A stretch of 15,818 nucleotides of DNA from Candidatus Segatella albertsiae. GTDB taxonomy: Bacteria > Bacteroidota > Bacteroidia > Bacteroidales > Bacteroidaceae. The notes under the pieces are model-generated. The model saw nothing but the letters and a program-made list of their open reading frames with translations, was not told where the DNA came from and made no database searches. Both the position numbers and the translations under genes were made by a program. The stretch spans positions 35,960 to 51,777 of the forward strand of contig DKCU01000077.1 in the NCBI GenBank assembly GCA_002451555.1, in the 5' to 3' direction. Shown in pieces: positions 7,793 to 13,960 of the stretch. Within the stretch, counting starts at the first letter, position 1. Each line of letters opens with the position of its first letter.

Positions 7793-7916
7793 TACGTTGT
7801 TTATCTGTTTTATTTTCTTCTATTTTTCTCAAAAAACTTACTCGTTTCTACTCTCATATACAAACCTTTTGGGATTCAATCACCCCCTGAACGAAGAAAT
7901 TTTCTTTTTCTATGTG

Positions 7917-7924
7917 CAAAAGTA
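7917..7924 (-). promoter_or_regulatory. -7 element of the beta-barrel/sigma operon
   Basis: On the minus strand TACTTTTG fits TAnnTTTG, about 125 nt before the ATG at 7792. The expected upstream TTTG is not clear, so an alternative sigma factor or an activator may be needed. The 5' leader of roughly 120 nt holds no other recognisable element. Confidence 0.45.
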
Positions 7925-7984
7925 TAAAAAATAATGCAGAATCATCTGGTTTTGTTATTAGTTTTATACTCGATTCCTTATTTC

Positions 7985-8045
7985 AAAAGCAAGGAAAAGC
8001 AAGGAAAAGCGAGGAAAGGGTAATGAAAAGCGAGGAAAAGCAAGG
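7985..8045. repeat. Purine-rich 10-bp minisatellite
   Basis: The unit AAAAGCRAGG occurs three times in tandem (7985-8014), then an 11-nt degenerate copy (8015-8025), then two more copies (8026-8045). It lies between the two divergent promoters and is all purine on this strand except for the C in each unit. No convincing gene covers it. Confidence 0.85.
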
Positions 8046-8061
8046 AAATGGGGACGGAAAC

Positions 8062-8092
8062 TTGCATATCTGCTTATTTTTTTGTACTTTTG
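8062..8092 (+). promoter_or_regulatory. Promoter of the YczE/YitT-like gene
   Basis: TTG at 8062-8064 is followed after 20 nt by TACTTTTG at 8085-8092, a good Bacteroidota -33/-7 pair. The start of transcription would be near 8100, giving a leader of about 125 nt that contains a 23-bp tandem repeat. Confidence 0.65.
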
Positions 8093-8142
8093 CATCGGAT
8101 TTAAAGGCAAGGGCGAGCGATGTGTTTAAAGGGCGAGTCGAG

Positions 8143-8188
8143 CGACAAGCCAATTATGGAGCAAACGACAAGCCTATTATGGAGCGAG
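8143..8188. repeat. 23-bp tandem repeat in a 5' leader
   Basis: Two copies of a 23-nt unit (CGACAAGCCWATTATGGAGC plus three bases) occupy 8143-8165 and 8166-8188. A partial third copy (CGA.A.GCC) follows, and related GGCGAGCGA pieces precede. They lie in the transcribed leader of the gene at 8227. Confidence 0.8.
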
Positions 8189-8226
8189 CGATATGCCTCT
8201 AAATCCTAAGATAAAAAGATGTATTT

Positions 8227-8967
8227 ATGAGTAGAAAAGATCAGATTGTATCGTTTTTGTGGCAACATGTGTTGTTGCTCGTTTCGTTGTGTGTGATGAC
8301 CCTTGGAGTGGCAGTTTGCGTGAGGAGTATGCTGGGGTCGAGTGTGATTTCCACTTTGCCGTATGTGTTTGAGACGGCGGGCAAGCAGGGCTTGGGCATT
8401 CCTAAGCTCACCATCGGACAATATACTTACATCATGAATGCCGTCCTGGTGTTGGGACAGATCATCGTACTGAGAAAGAAATTCGAACCTGTGCAGTTGT
8501 TCCAGCTCTTGGTGGGCTTCGTCTTCGGCTCACTCATCGACCTCAATATGTTGCTTACCACTTGGCTCGTGCCTGTCGATTTGTGGCAGAAGATAGTGTC
8601 TCAGGTTTTGGGTTGCACCATCCTTGGCATCGGAATCGCCTTGGAGGTGAGATGCGGTTCGGTCACCATGCCGGGCGAGGGATTCCCTGTCGCCGTGAGC
8701 CAGGTTACGGGCGTGGAGTTTCCGAAGGTAAAGATATGCGTGGATTGTTCGCTGGTCATCTTGGCGGTCATCTTCTGCTATGTGTTCTTTGGCGCATGGC
8801 AATGGTACATCGTGGGCATCGGAACCTTGTTTGCCATGGTGTATGTGGGCATGGTTGTGAGAATGGTGGGCAAGCATCTCGGATGGTTCGACCGCACGCT
8901 GGCTTATCGCCCAGGCTTCAGAAGATACGTTTATGGCTTGGCGAGATTTGTCTTCAAGCAGAGATAA
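8227..8967 (+). CDS. YczE/YyaS/YitT-family integral membrane protein (DUF6198-like)
   Basis: This 246-aa hydrophobic protein has about six membrane helices: about 13-32 (HVLLLVSLCVMTLGVAVCV), 64-81, 88-110 (QLFQLLVGFVFGSLIDLNMLL), 120-140 (VSQVLGCTILGIGIALEV), 172-192 (SLVILAVIFCYVFFG) and 195-215. The segment after the fourth helix, VRCGSVTMPGEGFPVAVSQVTG, is the most characteristic: conserved Gly and Pro with a short amphipathic stretch, as in YczE/YitT-type proteins. The end is basic (FRRYVYGLARFVFKQR), consistent with a cytoplasmic C-terminus. The transported substrate, if any, is unknown. It has its own promoter and is followed by a terminator, so it is monocistronic. Confidence 0.85.
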   Translation: MSRKDQIVSFLWQHVLLLVSLCVMTLGVAVCVRSMLGSSVISTLPYVFETAGKQGLGIPKLTIGQYTYIMNAVLVLGQIIVLRKKFEPVQLFQLLVGFVFGSLIDLNMLLTTWLVPVDLWQKIVSQVLGCTILGIGIALEVRCGSVTMPGEGFPVAVSQVTGVEFPKVKICVDCSLVILAVIFCYVFFGAWQWYIVGIGTLFAMVYVGMVVRMVGKHLGWFDRTLAYRPGFRRYVYGLARFVFKQR

Positions 8968-8994
8968 ATGAAAATCTAACTGGCAGGAAATATA

Positions 8995-9040
8995 AAAAAC
9001 TTCCAAAGGAAAAAAGCTTTCCTTGGGAGTTTTTCTATTT
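8995..9040. terminator. Bidirectional rho-independent terminator
   Basis: Arms 8995-9012 (ACTTCCAAAGGAAA) and 9018-9034 (TTTCCTTGGGAGT) form a stem of about 16 bp with one bulge and a 5-nt loop. It is flanked by TTTTT on the plus side and by TTTTTT in the minus-strand transcript. It therefore serves both the YczE/YitT-like gene and the convergent FMN-binding gene. Confidence 0.8.
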
Positions 9041-9117
9041 ATTATTTCTTTTGTGGAATCAATACCGATGCGTCAATGCTTACGGCGAGTGCCAAGTCGA
9101 TGACCAGCATGTCTAAT

Positions 9118-9531
9118 TTACTTATGCGCCTGGTAATACTTTACGCCTCTTTTCACGTTCTCCTTCACAGCCTTGCTGGAGAAGGTGGCGCCAGTCACAC
9201 CATCCACGTTGGCTGTGGAAGCCTTGCTTACTTTCATGCCATACCATTTTTTGAGCAATCCCGTCTTCACCTTGTTGAAGAAGTTCGGTGTCTCTTGGTT
9301 GGCGAGTGGCTCAATCTTCACCACCTTATTACCTTTAATATAGATGTTGAGCGGTGTGTTGCCACGAAATCCTCTCACGTCCTTGGCAAGGGTGGTGGTG
9401 TTGACCACATATGTGCCGTCGGCTTGCTTGGTCATTGCCTCAGAACTGTTGTGGTTGCCCTTTGCAATCACTGTACCTGTTGTCATCGCCATCATCAGGG
9501 CGATGGCGAGCATGAATGCTTTATTCTTCAT
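9118..9531 (-). CDS. Secreted FMN-binding domain protein
   Basis: This 137-aa protein has a cleavable signal peptide (MKNKAFMLAIALMMAMTTGTVIA, about 1-23) and one FMN_bind domain (PF04205) filling the rest. The diagnostic segment is DGVTGATFSSKAV at about 110-122. In this family the Thr of such a [S/T]GAT motif receives FMN covalently through a phosphoester bond made by the ApbE transferase. That makes it a small periplasmic flavoprotein likely to pass electrons in an extracytoplasmic redox chain, as RnfG-type domains do. No ApbE or Rnf gene is in the window. It has its own promoter and an A-rich leader with repeated AAAAAGGT that may act as the ribosome binding site. The domain call is strong; the electron partner is unknown. 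Confidence 0.9.
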   Translation of the reverse strand: MKNKAFMLAIALMMAMTTGTVIAKGNHNSSEAMTKQADGTYVVNTTTLAKDVRGFRGNTPLNIYIKGNKVVKIEPLANQETPNFFNKVKTGLLKKWYGMKVSKASTANVDGVTGATFSSKAVKENVKRGVKYYQAHK

Positions 9532-9577
9532 TGTTTATTCTTTTTACCTTTTTACTTTTTACCTTTAAAAATCGGTG

Positions 9578-9609
9578 CAAAGTTACTCACTATTTGCGAA
9601 AAAGCCAAA
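9578..9609 (-). promoter_or_regulatory. Promoter of the FMN-binding protein gene
   Basis: On the minus strand TTTG (complement of 9606-9609), 20 nt, then TAACTTTG (complement of 9578-9585): a full match to the Bacteroidota promoter pattern. The leader is about 40 nt. Confidence 0.75.
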
Positions 9610-9775
9610 GTGAAAAAGAGATTATCAAGTTTTTTTAAGCTAAAATCATTATTTTTGGGGATGTATTGAGCTGGAGAAAAAGCATGGATATCCTCTGTTT
9701 ATAAGCTTTTCAAGCGAAACATAGGAGGGAAAGTTTCCGCAATAGTAGGTGGAAGGTTAGATTTCCAAATGATTT

Positions 9776-9807
9776 TTTGGAAGTTTCAATAGAAAGTTGT
9801 ATTTTTG
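9776..9807 (+). promoter_or_regulatory. Promoter upstream of the second AAA-ATPase_like pseudogene
   Basis: TTTG at 9776-9779, 20 nt, then TATTTTTG at 9800-9807. The -33 box lies in a small inverted repeat (TTTCCAAA and TTTTGGAA). The leader of about 100 nt holds a short hairpin, GAAAGC-AA-GCTTTC, near 9836-9849. The promoter looks intact although the gene it serves is broken. Confidence 0.65.
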
Positions 9808-9913
9808 CAGAGGATTAGCTGCATTCGGCAATAAGAAAGCAAGCTTTCATTGCTCTCGTTTGCATAATCTTTGCCAGCAGATATAGAATATAGATTTCAA
9901 AAACAAATAGTGA

Positions 9914-10613
9914 CATGGAGCAGAAACAAGTGAAAAGAGTACCTTACGGTGTGTCTGATTTCGTTGAGGTAATCAGTAGAAACCAATACTACGTCGATAA
10001 GACTAAGTATCTTCCATTGTTGGAGGACCAGGCACATCTCCACCAAGCCTGAGTTCAACCAGATGCTTGGTTTCTCGACCGAGGACGTGCGTGAGATGTT
10101 CACCTATTTATAAAAATAACGGCATGATTCATCCCGATGGCGACCGAAAGGGTGTTATCAAGACGATAGCCGAGACGGGCAAGATAGTCACTCATCTGGA
10201 GGAGACATTCCCTGCCAACAAGATAACGGATCCGGAGATATTCCAGAGCCTGCTGTTCTATTACGGCATGCTCACCATCAAGGGCACACGTGGCGACAAG
10301 CTCATCCTCGGCATTCCTAACAACAATGTGCGCAAGCAATATTATGCCTGTCTTCTTCCTCTTGCCCGACTTGACCCATTACCCTACGAAGCACAGCTAC
10401 ATCTTGGAGCTGAAGTTGATTCCGAAGAAGGAGAAGGGTATGACGAAGAAGGTGCATGAGGGACTGATAGCCCAGCAATGGGAGGATGCCAAGAAGCAAA
10501 TCTACCAATATGCCGAGGCTCCGAGGGTTGAGGCGTTGCGCCAAGGCACCCAGTTGCACAAGATTATCATACAGTTTGATGGCTGGAAGCTTTATCGGCT
10601 GGACGAAGTGTAG
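9914..10613 (+). pseudogene. AAA-ATPase_like / PD-(D/E)XK nuclease gene, heavily decayed
   Basis: Four pieces of one family protein lie in order on the plus strand in three frames. Residues 1-39 from the ATG at 9914 (VKRVPYGVSDFVEVI, YYVDKTKYLPLLEDQ) are the usual N-terminus. A deletion then removes the P-loop region and joins to ISTKPEFNQMLGFSTEDVR (from 10036) in another frame. One extra T near 10108 shifts the frame again before YKNNGMIHPDGD and the helical part TFPANKITDPEIFQSLLFYYGML to about 10355. A further junction leads to the nuclease end LLPDLTHYPTKHSYILELK, with the E-x-K of the PD-(D/E)XK site, and finally FDGWKLYRLDEV with TAG at 10611-10613. About 230 codons remain of a family usually over 500. 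It is certainly non-functional as a whole. Confidence 0.9.
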
Positions 10614-10706
10614 GGTAAAATAAACCTCAAGTGGGGCGACAAGCTTCGCATTATCAAGGTGGAAGTGGATGCTCACAACAATGTGGTTTCCCAATATGGA
10701 ATCTAG
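10614..10706 (+). other. Open 30-codon stretch after the pseudogene stop
   Basis: Directly after the TAG at 10611-10613, and in the same frame, 30 codons stay open to another TAG at 10704-10706. They give protein-like sequence (INLKWGDKLRIIKVEVDAHN, then NVVSQYGI). There is no start codon. It may be a remnant of another gene or an extended C-terminus cut off by a stop mutation. I do not recognise it. Confidence 0.3.
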
Positions 10707-10727
10707 AAGTAGAAAAGAAAAAAAATA

Positions 10728-10816
10728 AAATCCTAACTCGAAGGGAGATATCTCTTAAGCGATTAAGCAATTAAGCGATTAAGCAATTAAGCGATGTTTC
10801 CTTCAAGTTAGGATTT
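10728..10816 (-). terminator. Long hairpin terminator of the minus-strand gene, with repeat-filled loop
   Basis: Arms 10728-10744 and 10800-10816 (AAATCCTAACT.GAAGG) pair over 17 positions. The single difference is a G-U wobble in the minus-strand transcript but a C-A mismatch in the plus-strand transcript. The minus-strand RNA then runs into a U-rich tract (TTTTATTTTTTTTCTTTTC, complement of about 10712-10730). This points to termination of the gene ending at 10858. The loop is 55 nt and contains the octamer array. Confidence 0.7.
10755..10794. repeat. Octamer array TTAAGCRA x5 inside a hairpin loop
   Basis: Five contiguous 8-bp units alternate TTAAGCGA and TTAAGCAA (GA, AA, GA, AA, GA), that is 2.5 copies of a 16-bp unit. 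They sit in the loop of the hairpin formed by 10728-10744 and 10800-10816. Confidence 0.9.
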
Positions 10817-10857
10817 CTTTCATACAGATATTTTTTATAGCAACAAACTAAATTGCT

Positions 10858-11157
10858 TTATCCGGCAACTGTGAAGATGCGAATCTCTGGGTCTGCCTGG
10901 AAGTAAGGAGAGAGGCCCTTGGCTACATCGTCCTTAAACATGTCTGACTCCAAGTAAGCAGCTGCATGCTCCTTGCTGTCGAAACCGTGGAGAACCTGTA
11001 CGTCCTCGTCACGTACCAACAAAGCCTTGCTCAAAGCACCCTCGATGGTGTTCAAGAATGGTTCGCGATAGTCGAAATACACCTTAGCTGCACTTGGACG
11101 GTCGCTCTCTTTGATCTTCATTGTAATCTGAAGATAAGCATTGATTTTCTTTTCCAT
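10858..11157 (-). CDS. Small ferredoxin-fold-like protein (dimeric alpha/beta-barrel, monooxygenase-like)
   Basis: This 99-aa soluble protein reads as beta-alpha-beta-beta-alpha-beta: a first strand (INAYLQITMKIKE), a helix (YREPFLNTIEGALSKALLV), a strand with a conserved-looking turn (EDVQVLHGFDSKEHAAAYLES), a helix (DMFKDDVAKGLSPYF) and a final strand (PEIRIFTVAG). The HGF-D-S-KEHAAAYLES-xxF pattern resembles the second half of antibiotic-biosynthesis-monooxygenase-type proteins (ABM superfamily, dimeric alpha/beta barrels), where F-x-S-x-E-A precedes the last helix. No catalytic assignment can be made. AAGAAG upstream of the ATG at 11157 may serve as the ribosome binding site. The gene stands alone and is followed by a strong hairpin terminator. 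That it is a real gene is likely; the function is a guess from fold pattern. Confidence 0.75.
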   Translation of the reverse strand: MEKKINAYLQITMKIKESDRPSAAKVYFDYREPFLNTIEGALSKALLVRDEDVQVLHGFDSKEHAAAYLESDMFKDDVAKGLSPYFQADPEIRIFTVAG

Positions 11158-11201
11158 TTTCTTTCTTCTTTTTAAATTGTTATTACTTTTGTTATTACTT
11201 T

Positions 11202-11253
11202 ATATATCTTGATACTGTTTTTTCTGATAATATATCTTGATACTGTTTTTTCT
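11202..11253. repeat. 24-nt direct repeat, 28-nt period, upstream of the small gene
   Basis: Two identical 24-nt copies (ATATATCTTGATACTG plus TTTTTTCT) occupy 11202-11225 and 11230-11253. They lie about 45-95 nt upstream of the start at 11157, where its promoter is expected, yet no TAnnTTTG box is evident there. Confidence 0.85.
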
Positions 11254-11260
11254 TATTTCA

Positions 11261-11474
11261 GAAATATTTCGACCTGTACGGTTGGAATGTCTTATACGCC
11301 CTGAAAGGGCAGAAGCACCTAGCCCAGGGTAACACCCTGGGGTAAAACGGTGTTAGAATGTCGCCATATCTACCCAGGGTGTTACCCTGGGCTAGGTGCT
11401 TTTGGGCTTTGACTTTCCCTTCGGCCGCCGATTTTCAATTCAGCCCGTTTCAACTGTACAGGTCGAAATATTTC
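11261..11474. mobile_element. 214-bp nested palindromic (MITE-like) element
   Basis: Terminal inverted repeats of 27 nt, differing at two or three positions, lie at 11261-11287 and 11448-11474 and start GAAATATTTCGACCTGTAC. Inside them a perfect 28-nt inverted repeat lies at 11314-11341 and 11373-11400 (AGCACCTAGCCCAGGG plus TAACACCCTGGG). This core is itself nearly palindromic (CCCAGGGT and ACCCTGGG). A 31-nt loop separates the inner arms. It has no gene and is clearly more GC-rich than its flanks. No target-site duplication is evident. The structure suggests a non-autonomous mobile or REP-like element. Confidence 0.75.
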
Positions 11475-11546
11475 AGAAAACTTCTTTCTTCTTTCTCGAT
11501 TGCAAAATTAAGAATACAATCCGAAACAATCGTTGTATTTTCAAGC

Positions 11547-11619
11547 TAAAGAATGGTAAATATCGGACTTTTGTTTTGAAGACTGAAAAAGTTTGTGTAA
11601 TTTTACCATCCGAAAATCA
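11547..11619 (+). promoter_or_regulatory. Promoter region of the GNAT gene, copy A of a shared upstream block
   Basis: TTTG at 11575-11578, 19 nt, then TAATTTTA at 11598-11605 (a variant -7). It is preceded by TAAAGAATGGTAAAT at 11547-11561 and followed by ATCCGAAAATCA at 11608-11619. The same order and spacing recur upstream of the AraC-type gene (12142-12214). Confidence 0.6.
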
Positions 11620-11669
11620 TTATTTACCATTTTGTGGGAGATAAAACAAGAATATAAGGAGATTAGAAT

Positions 11670-12083
11670 ATGAAACCAAACATTACATTTACAACGGAGA
11701 GAAAATTTACACAGGCACAGGTGGAGGAACTTTTCTGTTCCATCCACTGGGTATCGGGCAACTATCCCCAGCAACTCTATCAAGCCCTGCAGAAATCATC
11801 CTACGTGCTTACGGCGTGGGATGGAGAGAGATTGGTAGGATTGGTGAGAGGATTGGATGATGGTGGGATGACCGCCTTCCTGCATTACCTACTCGTTTCA
11901 CCCGATTATCAGCACCAAGGCATCGCCTCCCAACTCGTGGAGCAAGCCAAGGAGCATTATCTTTCTTATTTTTATATTAATGTGATGCCAGAGGAGAGCT
12001 GCAATGCTACTTTCTATCAGCGACATGGATTCGAACTGATGCCCGATGGAGTGGCAATGCAAATCTGCAATAAGAATTTCTAA
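11670..12083 (+). CDS. GNAT-family N-acetyltransferase
   Basis: This 137-aa protein covers a single GNAT domain. Strand-helix elements at the N-terminus are followed by TAWDGERLVGLVRGLDDG (about 48-65). Next come the core strand LHYLLVSPDYQ and the acetyl-CoA-binding loop Q-H-Q-G-I-A (about 83-88), which fits the Q/R-x-x-G-x-G/A signature, with helix SQLVEQAKEH after it. The last part, YINVMPEESCNATFYQRHGFE, is the typical N-x-x-x-x-FY-x-R-x-GF end. It would transfer an acetyl group to a small-molecule or protein amine; the substrate cannot be read from sequence. AAGGAG at 11656-11661, 8 nt before the ATG, confirms the start. It has its own promoter. Confidence 0.92.
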   Translation: MKPNITFTTERKFTQAQVEELFCSIHWVSGNYPQQLYQALQKSSYVLTAWDGERLVGLVRGLDDGGMTAFLHYLLVSPDYQHQGIASQLVEQAKEHYLSYFYINVMPEESCNATFYQRHGFELMPDGVAMQICNKNF

Positions 12084-12141
12084 AGGAGACTATCAGTCCG
12101 CTTTCAACCTTTCAGCTATAAATAGTTTGGAAGTTTCGAGA

Positions 12142-12214
12142 TAAAGAATGGTAAATTCGTGTACTTGATTTGTCGGTGTCGATAAGATTATGTACTTTTG
12201 CATCCGAGAAATCA
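12142..12214 (+). promoter_or_regulatory. Promoter region of the AraC-NifX gene, copy B of a shared upstream block
   Basis: TTTG at 12169-12172, 20 nt, then TACTTTTG at 12193-12200: a full Bacteroidota promoter. TAAAGAATGGTAAAT at 12142-12156 and ATCCGAGAAATCA at 12202-12214 repeat copy A (11547-11619) with spacing equal to within one base. The leader is about 100 nt. Confidence 0.75.
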
Positions 12215-12309
12215 AGATTTATCTCGCTAAGGGATGAATTTGAAAGTTGTAAAAACAAGCATCGAACGATGCCGAATGCCTCGCAAGGAAAAAATTAAAA
12301 GATGAAGCA

Positions 12310-13611
12310 ATGAAGAAGGAAGATGTTAGAACATATACGATTGCGGAAAATACGCACTCAGGACTTGAGCTGGAACTCCAGTTCATGCCACGGTTCTTTG
12401 CCAACAATCGTCCGGGACCGATGATGCCCCATGCACATGAGTTTTACCAAATCATTTGGTTTCGCCGAGGTCACGGGGTGCATCACGTCGATTTCAGAGA
12501 CTATCCTGTTACCGACAATACCATCTTCTTCATCGCTCCAGGTCAGGTGCATGCCTTCGATGGCCCCAACGATTATGAGGGGGTCATCATCCACTTCAAT
12601 GCCAGTTTTATGGCAGATGAGGAATCGAGCGAGAGTGTCTTCTTGAAGTATGATGTCTTCAATGCCTACGACTCCCTGCCTTATTGTAAGATTACGAACG
12701 AGGAGGCTGACCGCCTGATGCTCTTGGTGAACGAGATGAATCGCGAGTATTCCCTCTCGGGAGCCTTCGCCCACAAGGACTACATGCAGTATCTTGTGCG
12801 CCTCTTCCTGATAAGGGTACAGCGCAGTGGTGAGCGAAGGGAAGTGCCGAAGCTCTATGTGTCGAGCATCGCCAACCGTACCTTCGTGCGATTCCGCCAA
12901 CTCTTGGAGCAGAACTTCCATAGCGTACATACCGTGCAGGAATATGCCGACATGCTCAACATTTCGGCTCGCACGCTGACCAAGTATGTGAGCCAGAGTG
13001 CCCATCGTTCGCCCCTGCAAATCATCAACGAACGCATCGTCTTGGAGGCAAAGCGACAGATACAGCACTCAACGCTCAGCATCAAGGAGGTGGCTTACCA
13101 ACTGGGCTTCGAGGACCCATCCTACTTCGTGAAGTTCTTCAAGCGCCTCACAGGAAAGATGCCGAAGGATTTCCGGACGGAGAAGAATGCCTCGATCATC
13201 ATCCACAGAAATAGATTGATAAATAATAAAAATATGAACATGAAACAGAAAATTGCGATTCCTACCGCCGAGGGCAAGCTTTTCCCACATTTCGGCAAGG
13301 CTCCACAGGTAACGGTATTCGAAGTAGAGGACAAGAAAATCATCAATAAGGAGGTGCTCCAGGCTCCTGAGCATGCACATGGTGCGATGCCAAACTTCCT
13401 GAACGGATTGGGTGTAACCGACGTAGTTTGTGGTGGATTGGGCGCTGGTGCCGTGAATCTGCTCAACCAGATGAACATCGCCATCCATGGTGGTGCTCCA
13501 GCCGAGGATGTCGACGCTGTGATGAATGCTTTCTTGGGCGATACCTTGCAGTATGGCGATGCCACCTGCCATCATGACGCTTGCGATGGTCATCACCATC
13601 ATCATGAGTAA
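12310..13611 (+). CDS. AraC-family regulator fused in frame to a NifX/NifB-type cofactor-binding domain
   Basis: This 433-aa reading frame holds two known modules. Residues about 20-110 form a cupin-like sensor (MMPHAHEFYQIIWFRRGHGVHH, then FFIAPGQVHAF). Residues about 195-295 are an AraC double HTH (YADMLNISARTLTKYVSQS; IKEVAYQLGFEDPSYFVKFF; FKRLTGKMPKDFR). A short AT-rich link (residues about 296-308) leads to MNMKQKIAIPTAEGKLFPHF at 309 onward. This is a NifX/MTH1175-type domain (PF02579) with GGLGAGAVNLL, ending in a metal-binding-looking tail CHHDACDGHHHHHE. The NifX part normally stands alone. The ATGs at 13234 and 13240, in an A-rich context, could start it separately. Either the gene makes a metal- or redox-sensing regulator fusion, or two genes lost their stop codon barrier. 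The domains are sure; whether one or two proteins are made is open. Confidence 0.88.
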   Translation: MKKEDVRTYTIAENTHSGLELELQFMPRFFANNRPGPMMPHAHEFYQIIWFRRGHGVHHVDFRDYPVTDNTIFFIAPGQVHAFDGPNDYEGVIIHFNASFMADEESSESVFLKYDVFNAYDSLPYCKITNEEADRLMLLVNEMNREYSLSGAFAHKDYMQYLVRLFLIRVQRSGERREVPKLYVSSIANRTFVRFRQLLEQNFHSVHTVQEYADMLNISARTLTKYVSQSAHRSPLQIINERIVLEAKRQIQHSTLSIKEVAYQLGFEDPSYFVKFFKRLTGKMPKDFRTEKNASIIIHRNRLINNKNMNMKQKIAIPTAEGKLFPHFGKAPQVTVFEVEDKKIINKEVLQAPEHAHGAMPNFLNGLGVTDVVCGGLGAGAVNLLNQMNIAIHGGAPAEDVDAVMNAFLGDTLQYGDATCHHDACDGHHHHHE

Positions 13612-13655
13612 TTCTCATCATCTACCAGAATTCAAAGCATGAGTAATTCTCATCA
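13603..13655. repeat. 18-nt direct repeat across the end of the AraC-NifX gene
   Basis: Two identical copies of CATGAGTAATTCTCATCA lie at 13603-13620 and 13638-13655. The first contains the stop codon (TAA at 13609-13611) and the last His-Glu codons. The second repeats this just downstream. Confidence 0.9.
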
Positions 13656-13676
13656 ATACATAGGTGTTTTTTTCAT

Positions 13677-13719
13677 AATAAATCCGTGGTTTTCAGAGTA
13701 TGAATACCACGGATTTATT
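13677..13719. terminator. Bidirectional terminator after the AraC-NifX gene
   Basis: A perfect 14-bp inverted repeat (AATAAATCCGTGGT at 13677-13690, ACCACGGATTTATT at 13706-13719) has a 15-nt loop. It ends in a T-rich tract and has a run of seven T just before it on the plus strand. Confidence 0.85.
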
Positions 13720-13855
13720 TCGTATTATCGTCTCGCAGTATAATCGTTTCATAAAAAAGCGTCAGTTTCTGCCCTCTTAAACATCATGTTTTTACCATAA
13801 GATAGTCAAATTATAGCAATAAGCTAGAGTTTAGATGTGGAAAATACGAATCGGA

Positions 13856-13960
13856 CGATTTTACGGCATTTGCGTAAAGTCGATGAATGGGCTTATAGGT
13901 TAAAAAGTACAATAAATCATTGCGTAATGATTTGAGTTTCAAATAAAAGTTGTATATTTG
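13856..13960 (+). promoter_or_regulatory. Orphan promoter facing the insertion sequence, with possible operators
   Basis: TTTG at 13931-13934 and TATATTTG at 13953-13960, spaced 18 nt, form a plus-strand promoter with no gene behind it before the insertion sequence at 13996. AATCATT-gcgt-AATGATT (13915-13932) overlaps the -33 box. A second inverted repeat, CGATTTTACG-N7-CGTAAAGTCG, lies at 13856-13882. Both could be regulator sites. The rest of 13720-13995 shows nothing else. Confidence 0.5.

Noticed and set aside
7985..8045. Possible CRISPR-like array
   Set aside because: Units are 10 bp in direct tandem without spacers, which does not fit a CRISPR array.
7912..8202. A 96-codon plus-strand frame across the divergent promoter region
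   Set aside because: It runs through the 10-bp repeat array, both promoter elements and the leader repeat. Its protein is low-complexity and family-free, so it is an artefact of repeats lacking stops.
9049..9117. Minus-strand stretch after the FMN-binding gene that translates to LDMLVIDLALAVSIDASVLI
   Set aside because: It is protein-like but only about 25 codons long and lies between the gene's stop and its terminator, with no ribosome binding site. It could be a remnant, but nothing supports a gene.
11341..11400. Rho-independent terminator at the inner palindrome of the 214-bp element
   Set aside because: The stem is strong, but no gene ends just before it on either strand and no clean T-tract follows; the nested terminal repeats fit a dispersed element better.
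12358..13068. Minus-strand frame of 236 codons opposite the AraC-type gene
   Set aside because: It is a shadow of the AraC coding sequence, whose domains are clear. It has no promoter or ribosome binding site.
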